Below, one piece after another: positions 24,123 to 31,364 of a stretch of DNA of 31,364 bases; position 1 is the first letter of the stretch, and every line of letters begins with the position of its first letter. Source of the DNA: JBMNCR01 sp049366695 (lineage in GTDB: Bacteria > Bacillota > Clostridia > Eubacteriales > Alkalibacteraceae); the NCBI GenBank assembly GCA_049366695.1, contig JBMNCR010000026.1:1-31364 (forward strand). Reading direction: 5' to 3'. The position numbers and the translations under genes are program-made. The notes beneath the pieces were generated by a model. That model saw only the letters and a list, made by a program, of their open reading frames with translations. It was not told the DNA's origin and did no database searches.

Positions 24123-25508
24123 CTACTTTCCTATACAAAAGTTGCTAAATATTTTATCCATAATATCTTCATTTATCGTATCCCCAGTTATTTCACCTAA
24201 TAAACCCCAAGAATCTTTTAAATCAGTAGATACTAATTCTAAAGGTATTTTCGCTTTTATAGCCTCTATAACGTGTTTTAAACTTTCATTAGTTTCTTTT
24301 AATAAATTAATATGTCTTATATTTGATACAATTTCAAAGGATTCCAGTTCTAGTCCGTTATCACTAACAGACTCAAGTACACATTTTTTAAGTCTTTCTA
24401 TTCCCAATTCTTCAGTTGCTGAAATTTGAACTATCTGTTTATTAGTAATTTTTTTTATATCTTTTTCATTTATTCTAACATCTTTATCAACTTTGTTTAA
24501 TAAAATAATCGCTCTTTTATTATTTATCATTTTTAATAAAACAATATCATCATCATCCAAGATATTACTAGAATCAAGAAGTAATAAAACTAAATCGCAC
24601 TGATTTAATATGTCTTTAGTTTTTTCAATCCCTATTTTTTCTATAATATTTTCTGTCTCTCTAATTCCTGCTGTATCAATAATCTTTAAGGGTACTCCCT
24701 CTATACTAATATATTCTTCAATAGTATCTCTAGTGGTGCCTGGAATTTCTGTTACTATCGCTCTTTTATGACCTAATAACGTATTTAACAACGAAGACTT
24801 CCCTACGTTTGGTTTTCCTATTATTGTTGTATTTATTCCTTCTCTTATAAGTCTTCCATTCTCTGAATTATAAATTAAATCCTTTACTTCATTTCTTACA
24901 ACAATTGATTCTTTTAATATTTCATCATATGATACTTCCTCAATATCATACTCAGGGTAATCTATATTGGCTTCAATATGAGCTAACATTTCTAAAATCT
25001 TATTTCTTATTACATTTATTTTTTTAGATATACTACCATCTAATTGCTTCAAAGATATATCCAAACTTTTATTCGTTTTAGCATTGATAATATCTATTAC
25101 AGCCTCTGCTTGCGTTAAATCAATACGACCATTTAAAAAAGCTCTTTTAGTAAACTCTCCCGGCTCAGCTAATCTTGCCCCATTCTTTAAAATTAATTCT
25201 AATATTTTTTTTACAGGAATAATTCCTCCATGACAATTAACCTCTACTAAATCCTGTTTAGTATACGTTTTTGGTCCCTTCATCTTTGATACTAAAACTT
25301 CATCAATAATATCTTCAGTAAAATTATCAATTATATGACCGTAGATGATTTTTCTATTTTCAAAATCATTAAATGTTCTTACCTTTGATCTAAATATTTT
25401 ATTAATAATTTCAAAAGTCTTATTTCCTGTGACTCTAACTATCCCAATCCCAGAAAAACCAACTGGTGTAGAAATAGCAGCAATAGTATCATCATTTGAT
25501 ATATTCAA
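24123..25508 (-). CDS. mnmE: tRNA U34 modification GTPase MnmE (TrmE)
   Basis: Potassium-activated GTPase that acts with MnmG. I place the start at TTG 25508 after AGAGGTGAT, giving 461 residues beginning NISNDDTIAAISTPVG as in the family. An upstream ATG at 25529 lacks a ribosome site and would include the Shine-Dalgarno in coding sequence. GTPase motifs: G1 GKPNVGKS at 231-238, G2 TTRD at 258-261, G3 DTAG at 278-281, G4 NKVD at 338-341, G5 SAT. The C-terminal FCIGK carries the conserved catalytic Cys. First gene of mnmE-mnmG-rsmG-noc; readthrough from jag is possible. Confidence 0.97.
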   Translation of the reverse strand: MNISNDDTIAAISTPVGFSGIGIVRVTGNKTFEIINKIFRSKVRTFNDFENRKIIYGHIIDNFTEDIIDEVLVSKMKGPKTYTKQDLVEVNCHGGIIPVKKILELILKNGARLAEPGEFTKRAFLNGRIDLTQAEAVIDIINAKTNKSLDISLKQLDGSISKKINVIRNKILEMLAHIEANIDYPEYDIEEVSYDEILKESIVVRNEVKDLIYNSENGRLIREGINTTIIGKPNVGKSSLLNTLLGHKRAIVTEIPGTTRDTIEEYISIEGVPLKIIDTAGIRETENIIEKIGIEKTKDILNQCDLVLLLLDSSNILDDDDIVLLKMINNKRAIILLNKVDKDVRINEKDIKKITNKQIVQISATEELGIERLKKCVLESVSDNGLELESFEIVSNIRHINLLKETNESLKHVIEAIKAKIPLELVSTDLKDSWGLLGEITGDTINEDIMDKIFSNFCIGK

Positions 25509-25553
25509 AATATCACCTCTATACCACATTTTATATCATTTATTATTATATCT

Positions 25554-25578
25554 AAAAAAACCAGCATTAGCTGGTTTT
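25554..25578 (-). terminator. Terminator at the end of jag
   Basis: Minus strand AAAACCAGC (25578-25570), 4-nt loop containing the jag stop codon, GCTGGTTTT (25565-25557), followed by more T. A compact, strong intrinsic terminator that separates rpmH...jag from mnmE. Confidence 0.9.
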
Positions 25579-26193
25579 CTTTATATCAATTACAACTTTT
25601 CTATAGGGTTCTTCTCCAACGCTATATGTATATATCATTTTGTTTTTTTGTAATGTAGAATGAATTATCCTTCTTTCATAAGGATTCATTGGTTCTAATT
25701 CTATTTTACTTTTTGTCTTTACTACTCTATATGCTAATTTATCAGCTAGATCTTTTAAAGTATGTTCTCTTTTTGACCTATAATTTTCAGTATCAATTAC
25801 TACACGAATATATTCTTGTGAATACTTATTAATTACTAGGCTAGTCAAGTATTGCAATGAATCCAATGTCTGACCTCTTCTACCAATTAATATACCCATA
25901 TTGTTTCCCTCAAGTACTATGTTTAAAACTCTATCTTCTAAAGAAGTACTAATAACAGCTTTCATCCCCATAGCTAAAATAATATCATTTATATATTTTT
26001 TTGCTATTTGACAAAAATCTATATTTAAAACCACTTCAACTTTTGCGTATTTACTTCCAAATAAGCCCATAAATCCATTACTTGGTAGTTCAAGTACTTT
26101 TGTTTCTACCTTATCTTTAGTAGTATTTAATTCTTTAACAGCATTTTCAATAGCTTGTTCTACTGTTTTTCCTTTAGCTACTACTTTTTTCAT
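25567..26193 (-). CDS. jag: RNA-binding protein Jag/KhpB
   Basis: A 208-residue RNA-binding protein with three parts: the Jag N-terminal domain (about 1-52, KKVVAKGKTVEQAIENA ... GFMGLFGSK), a KH domain with the loop IGRRGQTLDSLQYLTSL, and a C-terminal R3H domain with MNPYERRIIHSTL. In streptococci KhpB/EloR controls cell elongation. The start ATG at 26193 shares a base with the yidC stop (TGATG), so the genes are coupled; a GTG at 26196 is rejected. Position after yidC is the usual one. Confidence 0.96.
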   Translation of the reverse strand: MKKVVAKGKTVEQAIENAVKELNTTKDKVETKVLELPSNGFMGLFGSKYAKVEVVLNIDFCQIAKKYINDIILAMGMKAVISTSLEDRVLNIVLEGNNMGILIGRRGQTLDSLQYLTSLVINKYSQEYIRVVIDTENYRSKREHTLKDLADKLAYRVVKTKSKIELEPMNPYERRIIHSTLQKNKMIYTYSVGEEPYRKVVIDIKKTS

Positions 26194-26867
26194 CACTTAT
26201 CACCCTCTTTAGTACTAGTTAGTTTAAGAGTAACAGCTTGTTGAATATAAGTTAATACACTTTGCATCACCCAATAAAGAGCTAATCCAGAGGGAAAAGT
26301 CCATGCAAAAAAACCAATCATTAATGGCGATACAAATTTCATAGAGTTAGTCATTGCCATAGCTTGATCATTTCCACTAGATTGTGCAGTAGGGGTATTT
26401 GTCATGCTTAGATAAGTCGCAACTGCAGCTAAAATTGGCAATATACGCAAAGGATCAGGTTCAGATAAATCTGGTAACCATAAGAATACTTTATCTACAG
26501 CTGCAAAAGCTCCATCAAGAAATACATATGCTTCTGGTTCTCTTAAAACAGTAAACAATCCAATAATTATCGGGAATTGTATCAAAAGTGGTAAGCATCC
26601 ACCTAGAGGATTTGCATTATGTTCCTTATAAAGCTTCATTGTTTCTTCATTTAATTTTTCTTTATTATTTCCATATTTTTTTTGTAATTTTTGAATTTCC
26701 GGTTGTAGTTTATTCATTGATTGCATAGATTTAGTTTGCTTTAAAGTTATAGGTAATAATATTAATTTTGCTATTATAGAAAATATAATTATAGATACAC
26801 CATAATTACCTACTATAGTATAAATAAAATGCAACAAACTACCAAACAACTCATATAAAAATCCCAT
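26193..26867 (-). CDS. yidC: Membrane protein insertase YidC/OxaA
   Basis: Inserts and folds membrane proteins, alone or with SecYEG. The 224-residue Gram-positive form has about five membrane helices (first near 1-30), a cytoplasmic loop NKLQPEIQKLQKKYGNNKEKL, and LGGCLPLLIQFPIIIGLF. No lipobox Cys is seen at the N-terminus. The groove residue that is Arg in Bacillus SpoIIIJ appears to be Lys here (IAKLILLPITLKQ), by a remembered alignment. ATG at 26867 follows GGGGGT. The order rnpA-yidD-yidC-jag is standard. Confidence 0.96.
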   Translation of the reverse strand: MGFLYELFGSLLHFIYTIVGNYGVSIIIFSIIAKLILLPITLKQTKSMQSMNKLQPEIQKLQKKYGNNKEKLNEETMKLYKEHNANPLGGCLPLLIQFPIIIGLFTVLREPEAYVFLDGAFAAVDKVFLWLPDLSEPDPLRILPILAAVATYLSMTNTPTAQSSGNDQAMAMTNSMKFVSPLMIGFFAWTFPSGLALYWVMQSVLTYIQQAVTLKLTSTKEGDK

Positions 26868-26893
26868 AAGGTACCCCCTAATATTTTACCTTT

Positions 26894-27106
26894 TCATTTT
26901 AATGGATCATATCCACCTGGATGAAAAGGATGACATTTTTTTATCCTATTTATTGATAAGACAAAACCCTTTTTTACACCATATCTTTTGAAAGCCTCAT
27001 AACAATATTCTGAGCATGTAGGATAAAATCTACACTTTCCTGGAGTTAAGGGAGAAATATACTTCCTATATACTTCTATAGATTTTAAAATTATTTTATT
27101 TATCAT
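26894..27106 (-). CDS. yidD: Membrane protein insertion efficiency factor YidD
   Basis: A 70-residue protein with an N-terminal amphipathic helix and the diagnostic YRKYISPLTPGKCRFYPTCS followed by KKCHPFHPGGYDP. YidD assists YidC-dependent insertion. Two starts are possible: GTG at 27115, which overlaps the rnpA stop, and ATG at 27106 preceded by AAGTGAT. The ATG matches the family length better. It lies between rnpA and yidC. Confidence 0.95.
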   Translation of the reverse strand: MINKIILKSIEVYRKYISPLTPGKCRFYPTCSEYCYEAFKRYGVKKGFVLSINRIKKCHPFHPGGYDPLK

Positions 27107-27111
27107 ATATA

Positions 27112-27447
27112 TCACTTATTTATAAAATTATTTTTTTTCATCAAATGTTTCAAGGCACTTTCTACATTTTTAAAAGTAGCATTCTTTATACTTAATCTAG
27201 CTATAAAAATTATATCATATCCACATTTATAGTTTGCATGATTAATTCTGTAGCTTTCTTTTATTAACCTTTTCACTCTATTTCTCTCGACACTATTTCC
27301 TATCTTTTTACTAACAGTAATTCCTAACCTATTATAATCATATCCATTTTTTCTATAATACATAACTAATAATTTATTTGCATTTGATTTTCCATTTTTA
27401 TATATACTTCTAAATATTTTATTATCAAAAGACACAATTTTTTTCAC
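27112..27447 (-). CDS. rnpA: Ribonuclease P protein component
   Basis: Protein subunit of RNase P, which matures the 5' end of tRNAs. The 111 residues contain the signature RNRVKRLIKESYR and the basic start KKIVSFDNKIFRSIYKNGKS. The start is a GTG at 27447, where family alignment begins; upstream in-frame codons run into the terminator region and are rejected. The Shine-Dalgarno is weak (GGCGAG, about 10 nt). A terminator between rpmH and this gene and the weak start both predict much less RnpA than L34. Confidence 0.95.
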   Translation of the reverse strand: MKKIVSFDNKIFRSIYKNGKSNANKLLVMYYRKNGYDYNRLGITVSKKIGNSVERNRVKRLIKESYRINHANYKCGYDIIFIARLSIKNATFKNVESALKHLMKKNNFINK

Positions 27448-27475
27448 TATTTTACACTCGCCTTTGAGAAGGTAT

Positions 27476-27499
27476 AAAAAAGACCACAATTACGCGGTC
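27476..27499 (-). terminator. Attenuating terminator between rpmH and rnpA
   Basis: Minus strand GACCGC (27499-27494), 6-nt loop, GTGGTC (27487-27482, one G-U pair), followed by six T. It begins right after the rpmH stop. Partial termination here would lower transcription of rnpA-yidD-yidC-jag relative to rpmH. Confidence 0.85.
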
Positions 27500-27634
27500 C
27501 TATGCTGATAAGCGCTTTCTTCCTTTTCTTCTTCTACTACTCAAAACATTTCTTCCAGATTTATTAGACATTCTTTTCCTAAAACCATGTACTTTACTTC
27601 TCTTCCTTTTTTTAGGTTGATAAGTCATCTTCAT
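27500..27634 (-). CDS. rpmH: 50S ribosomal protein L34
   Basis: A 44-residue, very basic protein of the 50S subunit. The sequence MKMTYQPKKRKRSKVHGFRK followed by RMSNKSGRNVLSSRRRKGRK is unmistakable L34. ATG at 27634 follows GGAGGTG; an ATG two codons later is also possible. It has a full consensus promoter and faces away from dnaA across oriC, as in nearly all bacteria. Stop TAG at 27502..27500 is followed at once by a terminator. Confidence 0.98.
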   Translation of the reverse strand: MKMTYQPKKRKRSKVHGFRKRMSNKSGRNVLSSRRRKGRKRLSA

Positions 27635-27716
27635 TACCGAGACACCTCCTACTATAAATACATTTACAAAATATATTTTAAATTATATATAATCATATTT
27701 TTTGATTCACTCTAAA

Positions 27717-27745
27717 ATTATATATATAAACAATATATATGTCAA
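27717..27745 (-). promoter_or_regulatory. Full-consensus sigma-A promoter of rpmH
   Basis: Minus strand: -35 TTGACA (27745..27740), 17-nt spacer, -10 TATAAT (27722..27717). Both hexamers and spacing are the exact consensus, fitting a highly expressed ribosomal gene. The leader is about 80 nt. Confidence 0.92.
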
Positions 27746-27777
27746 GAATATGTTATTTCATTAAGTTATGTAAAAAT

Positions 27778-27967
27778 ACTAAAAGTTATTAACATTATTA
27801 TTGATTAGCATTACTTTATTTGATATTATATAAACAGATGTTGATAACTTTTAGTGTTCACTATCAACATATCCACAGTATATTGATAAATTGTGGATAT
27901 GTTGTCGATATATTTAGTATTTTACCACTTCTTCACACAAAATAACGTTGATAATTACTTATCCACA
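27778..27967. other. oriC, left part: DnaA-box cluster upstream of dnaA
   Basis: Perfect DnaA box TTATCCACA at 27959-27967 (+). Boxes ATATCCACA at 27869-27877 (+) and 27892-27900 (-) face each other within a perfect 13-bp inverted repeat (27865-27877 and 27892-27904). Weaker boxes: TTATCAACA at 27839-27847 (-), TTATTAACA at 27786-27794 (+), CTATCAACA at 27861-27869 (+), TTATCAACG at 27946-27954 (-). The region is AT-rich and corresponds to incA/incB of Bacillus oriC. The remaining stretch 27635-27777 holds the rpmH promoter and leader. Confidence 0.92.
27801..27829 (+). promoter_or_regulatory. Candidate dnaA promoter
   Basis: Plus strand: -35 TTGATT (27801-27806), 17-nt spacer, -10 TATTAT (27824-27829). 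It lies exactly between the two arms of an 18-bp inverted repeat carrying DnaA-box-like 9-mers, suggesting DnaA autoregulation. It predicts a leader of about 210 nt, so a nearer promoter cannot be excluded. Confidence 0.5.
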
Positions 27968-28050
27968 GCTGTTAGTAAATATATTTATAGAATATATTCT
28001 CTTTTTTTTCTACATAATATCAACAATTTACTTGTTCCAGGAGGAAAAAT

Positions 28051-29382
28051 ATGAATAACAATCTTAATGCATTATGGAATGACACTTTACAAATAATTAA
28101 AGAAGAATTAACTCAAGTTAGTTTTGAAACATGGCTAAAAAGAATAGAACCTATATCATATTATGACAATACTATTGTTTTAGGTGTAGAAAATGATTTT
28201 ACAAAAGGAATTCTCGAAGCAAGGTATTCTGTACTTATAACAAATGCTCTTAAACATGTAACTGGTAAAAATTTAATTGTAGAATTTGTTATACCCTCTA
28301 CTGCTACTATTGAAAATAACAAAGAAACTTATAATAATAATGAAATAATTATTAATACTAATCTAAATCCTAAGTATACATTTGATACTTTTGTAATTGG
28401 TGAAAGTAATCGCTTTGCTCACGCTGCCTCTGTTGCAGTTGCAGAAGCACCAGCTCAAAGATATAATCCATTGTTTATTTACGGAGGAGTAGGTCTTGGT
28501 AAAACTCATCTTATGCACGCTATTGGGCATTATACACTTGAACAATGGCCTAATAAAAAGATAGTCTACGTCTCTTGTGAAAAATTTACAAATGATTTTA
28601 TTGATTCTATTCAAAATAAGAACAATGTATCTTTTAGAAACAAATATAGAAATGTAGACGTACTATTAATAGATGATATTCAGTTTATTGCAGGTAAGGA
28701 AGGTACTCAAGAAGAATTTTTCCATACTTTCAATGCATTACATGAAGCAAATAAACAAATTGTTATATCCAGTGACCGTCCACCAAAAGAAATACCAACT
28801 TTAGAAGAAAGATTAAGATCTAGATTTGAGTGGGGCTTAATTACTGATATACAAGCTCCAGATCTCGAAACAAGAATAGCAATTCTTAAAAAGAAAGCTA
28901 ATAGTGAAAGACTTAATATTCCTAATGATGTATTAATATTTATTGCAAACAAAATACAATCAAATATTCGAGAATTAGAAGGCGCATTAATAAGAGTGAA
29001 TGCTTTTTCAAGACTTACTAATCAAGGTATCTCCGTTGATTTAGCTAATGAAGCTCTTAAAGACATCATTTCGAGTAATAAACCTGAAATTATTACAGTT
29101 TCTTTGATTAAAGAAATTACTGCTAAATATTTTAATATAGAGGTAGAAAATTTTAATCTAAAAAAAAGAACAAGAGCTATAGCATATCCTAGACAAGTAG
29201 CTATGTATTTAACTAGAGAATTAACCGACTTATCCTTACCAAAAATAGGAGAGGACTTTGGTGGTAGAGACCACTCAACAGTAATACATGCTTGTGACAA
29301 AATAAATAAAGATATAGAAAACAATTTTGATTTTAAAAATTTAATACAAAAAATTTCAAAAGAAATTCAAGGTAATAAATAA
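28051..29382 (+). CDS. dnaA: Chromosomal replication initiator protein DnaA
   Basis: AAA+ initiator that binds DnaA boxes and opens oriC. The 443 residues are typical. Domain I is about 1-80 (LNALWNDTLQIIKEEL ... FETWLKRIEPI), followed by a short linker. Domain III has Walker A GGVGLGKT at 145-152 and Walker B LLIDD at 205-209. Domain IV ends with the DNA-binding signature RDHSTVIHACDKI at 406-418. ATG at 28051 follows AGGAGG. The linker (about 83-105, Asn-rich) is short compared with some bacteria. It lies between the two halves of oriC. Confidence 0.99.
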   Translation: MNNNLNALWNDTLQIIKEELTQVSFETWLKRIEPISYYDNTIVLGVENDFTKGILEARYSVLITNALKHVTGKNLIVEFVIPSTATIENNKETYNNNEIIINTNLNPKYTFDTFVIGESNRFAHAASVAVAEAPAQRYNPLFIYGGVGLGKTHLMHAIGHYTLEQWPNKKIVYVSCEKFTNDFIDSIQNKNNVSFRNKYRNVDVLLIDDIQFIAGKEGTQEEFFHTFNALHEANKQIVISSDRPPKEIPTLEERLRSRFEWGLITDIQAPDLETRIAILKKKANSERLNIPNDVLIFIANKIQSNIRELEGALIRVNAFSRLTNQGISVDLANEALKDIISSNKPEIITVSLIKEITAKYFNIEVENFNLKKRTRAIAYPRQVAMYLTRELTDLSLPKIGEDFGGRDHSTVIHACDKINKDIENNFDFKNLIQKISKEIQGNK

Positions 29383-29399
29383 AATAGTATGTTAATAAG

Positions 29400-29546
29400 T
29401 GTTGATAATTATTAAAATTTCTTCATATTTATCAACATATTATTAACTAGCTATTTTTTATCTTTTAACCGTATTATAGACTTATCAACAAATCCACAGC
29501 ACCTACTACTATTATTACTATTAAAATAATATATATATATATATAC
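29400..29546. other. oriC, right part: DnaA boxes and unwinding element between dnaA and dnaN
   Basis: DnaA boxes of the TTATCAACA type at 29400-29408 (-), 29429-29437 (+) and 29482-29490 (+), then the box-like AATCCACA ending at 29498. A short GC-containing bridge, a DnaA-trio tract (separate entry) and an AT-only tract with a long (AT)n run (29525-29545) follow. The order box, bridge, trio, AT-rich DNA matches the basal unwinding system of Bacillus incC. Confidence 0.9.
29504..29524 (+). other. DnaA-trio tract
   Basis: Seven consecutive triplets TAC-TAC-TAT-TAT-TAC-TAT-TAA, starting 5 nt after a DnaA-box-like sequence. DnaA-trios bind DnaA on single-stranded DNA and direct unwinding in Bacillus and many other bacteria. 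The match in form and position is close. Confidence 0.85.
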
Positions 29547-29562
29547 TAAGGGGGGGTCTTAA

Positions 29563-30669
29563 ATGAATTTTACTACCACTAAAGATACATTATTAAACGC
29601 AGTTAATACAGTTCAAAAAGCCGTTTCAAATAAAACTACATTACCAATATTAGAAGGAATACTTTTTAAAGTTACTTCTGATACTATATTTCTTATGGGA
29701 ACAGATCTAGAAATTGGTATAAAAACAAGATTAAATGGTAAAATAAACAAGTCAGGTAGTATAGTTATTTCTGCAAAATTATTATCTGAGTTAGTAAGAA
29801 AATTACCTGATGATGATGTAATGATAGATGTATTAGAAAATAATGTAATCAATATAAGATGTTTAAATTCAGAGTTTAATATTCAAGGAGAATCCGGTGA
29901 AGATTTTCCACAATTACCTGAAGTATACTCTGAAAAAGAGATTTTATTAAATAAAGATTTATTTAGGAGTATGATAAAAGAGACTATATTTTCTGTTGCA
30001 AAAACAGAAAGTATACCTATATTAACAGGCGAATTACTCGAAATCACAGATGGTACAATTAAATTTATTGCTTTAGATGGATATAGGATGGCTTTAAGAC
30101 AAGGTAAAATTAGTAACAATATTAAATTTAATGAAGTTATACCAGAACGAACTTTATTAGAACTATTTAGAATATCCTCTTTAAATAATTCTGATGTTAT
30201 AAAAATAACCTATTCTAAAAATCAAGTATTATTTACCATGGACGAAACTTGTATAGTTTCAAGATTACTTGAAGGTGAATTTATTAATTATAGTCAAATT
30301 ATACCTCAAAATTTTACTACAAGAGCAAAAATAAAAGCTAGTGAATTACTTTCAAGTTGCGAAAGAGCATCACTTATAGTTAGAGATGGAAAAAATAATT
30401 TAATAAAAATGAATTTTGGAAATAATTTACTTGAAATTCAGTCAAATTCTGAAGTTGGTAATGTTAATGAAGAAATTAGTATTGATTTAGAAGGAGAACC
30501 ATTAAAAATAGCATTTAATTCAAATTACTTTATAGATGTTTTAAAAGCTATTGGAGAAGATGAAGTGTTTCTAGAGTTTACTACAGCAGTAAGCCCTTGT
30601 GTAGTAAAACCCGTAGAAGGAAATAATTTTTTGTATCTAATATTACCTGTAAGATATATAGATCATTAA
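29563..30669 (+). CDS. dnaN: DNA polymerase III beta subunit (sliding clamp)
   Basis: Homodimeric ring that tethers polymerase to DNA. The 368 residues match the family length, with the N-terminal MNFTTTKDTLLNAVNTVQKA, LPILEGILFKV, and the C-terminal LILPVRYIDH that forms part of the protein-binding pocket. ATG at 29563 follows a G7 tract (29550-29556) that serves as the Shine-Dalgarno. It lies downstream of dnaA across the oriC right part, so transcripts from dnaA would cross the unwinding region. Confidence 0.98.
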   Translation: MNFTTTKDTLLNAVNTVQKAVSNKTTLPILEGILFKVTSDTIFLMGTDLEIGIKTRLNGKINKSGSIVISAKLLSELVRKLPDDDVMIDVLENNVINIRCLNSEFNIQGESGEDFPQLPEVYSEKEILLNKDLFRSMIKETIFSVAKTESIPILTGELLEITDGTIKFIALDGYRMALRQGKISNNIKFNEVIPERTLLELFRISSLNNSDVIKITYSKNQVLFTMDETCIVSRLLEGEFINYSQIIPQNFTTRAKIKASELLSSCERASLIVRDGKNNLIKMNFGNNLLEIQSNSEVGNVNEEISIDLEGEPLKIAFNSNYFIDVLKAIGEDEVFLEFTTAVSPCVVKPVEGNNFLYLILPVRYIDH

Positions 30670-30692
30670 ACCACCTATTTTGGTGGTTTAAT
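30665..30692 (+). terminator. Hairpin at the end of dnaN
   Basis: ATTAAACCACC (30665-30675) pairs perfectly with GGTGGTTTAAT (30682-30692) around a 6-nt loop TATTTT; it contains the dnaN stop. No T run follows, so it may be a weak terminator, an mRNA-stabilising end or a spacer ahead of yaaA. Confidence 0.6.
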
Positions 30693-30713
30693 ACTGATAT
30701 GGAGGAAATAAAA

Positions 30714-30941
30714 ATGGAAACAGTATATATTAAGACTGAGTATATTAAACTCGATCAACTATTAAAATATTCAGGTATTGTAGAAAATGGTGCTATGGCA
30801 AAATATATAATTAAAGATGGAAATATTAATGTTAATAATCAAGTATGTATTCAAAGAGGAAAAAAAATATACCCTAATGATATAGTGGAAATAAAAAATC
30901 ACGGTTCTATTATTGTTAAAATAAATAAAGGAATTGATTAA
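30714..30941 (+). CDS. yaaA: S4-domain RNA-binding protein YaaA/RlbA
   Basis: A 75-residue S4-like RNA-binding protein with the family core IKLDQLLKYSGIVENGAMAK, IKDGNINVNNQVCIQRGKKI and the ending IVEIKNHGSIIV. It lies between dnaN and recF, its fixed place in Firmicutes. The start is ATG at 30714 after GGAGGAA; the ATG at 30699 overlaps that ribosome site. A role in ribosome or RNA metabolism is likely but unproven. Confidence 0.95.
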   Translation: METVYIKTEYIKLDQLLKYSGIVENGAMAKYIIKDGNINVNNQVCIQRGKKIYPNDIVEIKNHGSIIVKINKGID

Positions 30942-30973
30942 TTCATATATTTTAAATCTATTATATAAGTTTG

Positions 30974-31002
30974 TTGACACAAACCTTATTTTTTATTAAA
31001 AT
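30974..31002 (+). promoter_or_regulatory. Predicted sigma-A promoter upstream of recF
   Basis: Plus strand: consensus -35 TTGACA (30974-30979), exact 17-nt spacer, -10 TAAAAT (30997-31002). A TATAAT at 31005-31010 is also nearby but 25 nt from the -35. The recF start is about 140 nt downstream; that leader is AT-rich, with no element recognised. Confidence 0.7.
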
Positions 31003-31146
31003 TTTATAATGATTTTTAATATTAATGAGATTAGTTAAATAAATTTTAATTTTATCTTTTGTCTTTATTAATACTTTCAAATTTTTAGACTGATATTTAA
31101 TAGATTTTTTAGTTTATATTGTTTTTGAAATAGGTGATTGTAGAAT

Positions 31147-31364
31147 ATGTATTTATCTCACTTAAAACTATATAATTTTAGAAATTATGATAGTTTAGAT
31201 TTAGAATTAAATAAAAATATAAATATAATAATAGGAGATAATGCTCAAGGTAAGACCAGTTTACTAGAGAGTATTTTTTTGCTTGGAAGAGGTAAATCAT
31301 ATAAAAATAATAATAGTGAATTAATAAATTGGGATAATGATAATTGCTCAATAGAAGGTGAATT
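31147..31364 (+). CDS. recF: DNA replication and repair protein RecF (5' part)
   Basis: SMC-like ATPase that helps load RecA at gaps with RecO and RecR. About 72 residues are visible before the window ends. The start MYLSHLKLYNFRNYDSLDLE and the Walker A GDNAQGKTSLLE are canonical. ATG at 31147 follows AGGTGA with 9-nt spacing. It has its own promoter and follows yaaA in the standard order; gyrB would be expected next outside the window. Confidence 0.97.
   Translation, partial: MYLSHLKLYNFRNYDSLDLELNKNINIIIGDNAQGKTSLLESIFLLGRGKSYKNNNSELINWDNDNCSIEGE

Noticed and set aside
30771..30980. Minus-strand open frame opposite yaaA
   Set aside because: Shadow of yaaA; no ribosome site and no family match.
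31005..31010. TATAAT as the -10 of the recF promoter
   Set aside because: It is 25 nt from the TTGACA, too far for a sigma-A promoter; TAAAAT at 17 nt is a better partner, though a -35-independent use cannot be excluded.

Overview
The window is the chromosomal replication origin region of a low-GC, AT-rich, spore-forming Firmicute of the Clostridia/Tissierellia type. Evidence: spore maturation genes spmA/spmB, an AbrB-family transition regulator, a T-box leader on metG, strong Shine-Dalgarno sequences, and the conserved order rpmH-rnpA-yidD-yidC-jag-mnmE-mnmG-rsmG-noc ... soj-parB leftward from oriC and dnaA-dnaN-yaaA-recF rightward. Genus cannot be read from the sequence. Almost everything is core chromosome; I see no prophage, CRISPR array, toxin cluster or intact insertion sequence, and no clear new multi-gene system.

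Layout. Positions 1-4.7 kb: metG (3' end outside the window) behind a T-box riboswitch, spmB-spmA, a small AbrB/SpoVT-like regulator (the only gene left of oriC pointing against the fork) and rsmI. 4.8-7.5 kb: an FAD-dependent dehydrogenase followed closely by purA. 7.9-14 kb: topA with its own promoter, then gdpP-rplI-dnaB (c-di-AMP phosphodiesterase, ribosomal protein L9, replicative helicase), coupled at gdpP/rplI. 14-17 kb: cvpA-mscS-DUF951, then rpsF-ssb-rpsR with its own promoter and terminator. 17.5-20 kb: soj-parB followed by an unrecognised membrane protein and a UPF0180 protein. 20.7-25.5 kb: mnmE-mnmG-rsmG-noc. 25.6-27.6 kb: rpmH-rnpA-yidD-yidC-jag. 27.7-29.55 kb: a bipartite oriC flanking dnaA. 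29.56-31.36 kb: dnaN, yaaA and the start of recF.

How it works together. DnaA boxes lie on both sides of dnaA. The dnaA-dnaN gap has a DnaA-trio tract and an (AT)n run, so unwinding is predicted there, as in Bacillus subtilis incC. Three perfect parS sites lie around soj-parB; one is the centre of a 40-bp perfect palindrome. Noc carries Noc-type DNA-specificity residues but lacks the N-terminal membrane-targeting helix known in Bacillus.

The least explained parts are the 0.72-kb gap between soj and noc (two parS sites plus a diverged 69-bp direct repeat), the 0.5-kb gap upstream of cvpA (two long hairpins), and the paired inverted repeats around the putative dnaA promoter. Several core genes use unusual starts (ATT for spmB; TTG for abrB-like, rplI and mnmE; GTG for parB and rnpA), each chosen from Shine-Dalgarno position and family alignment.
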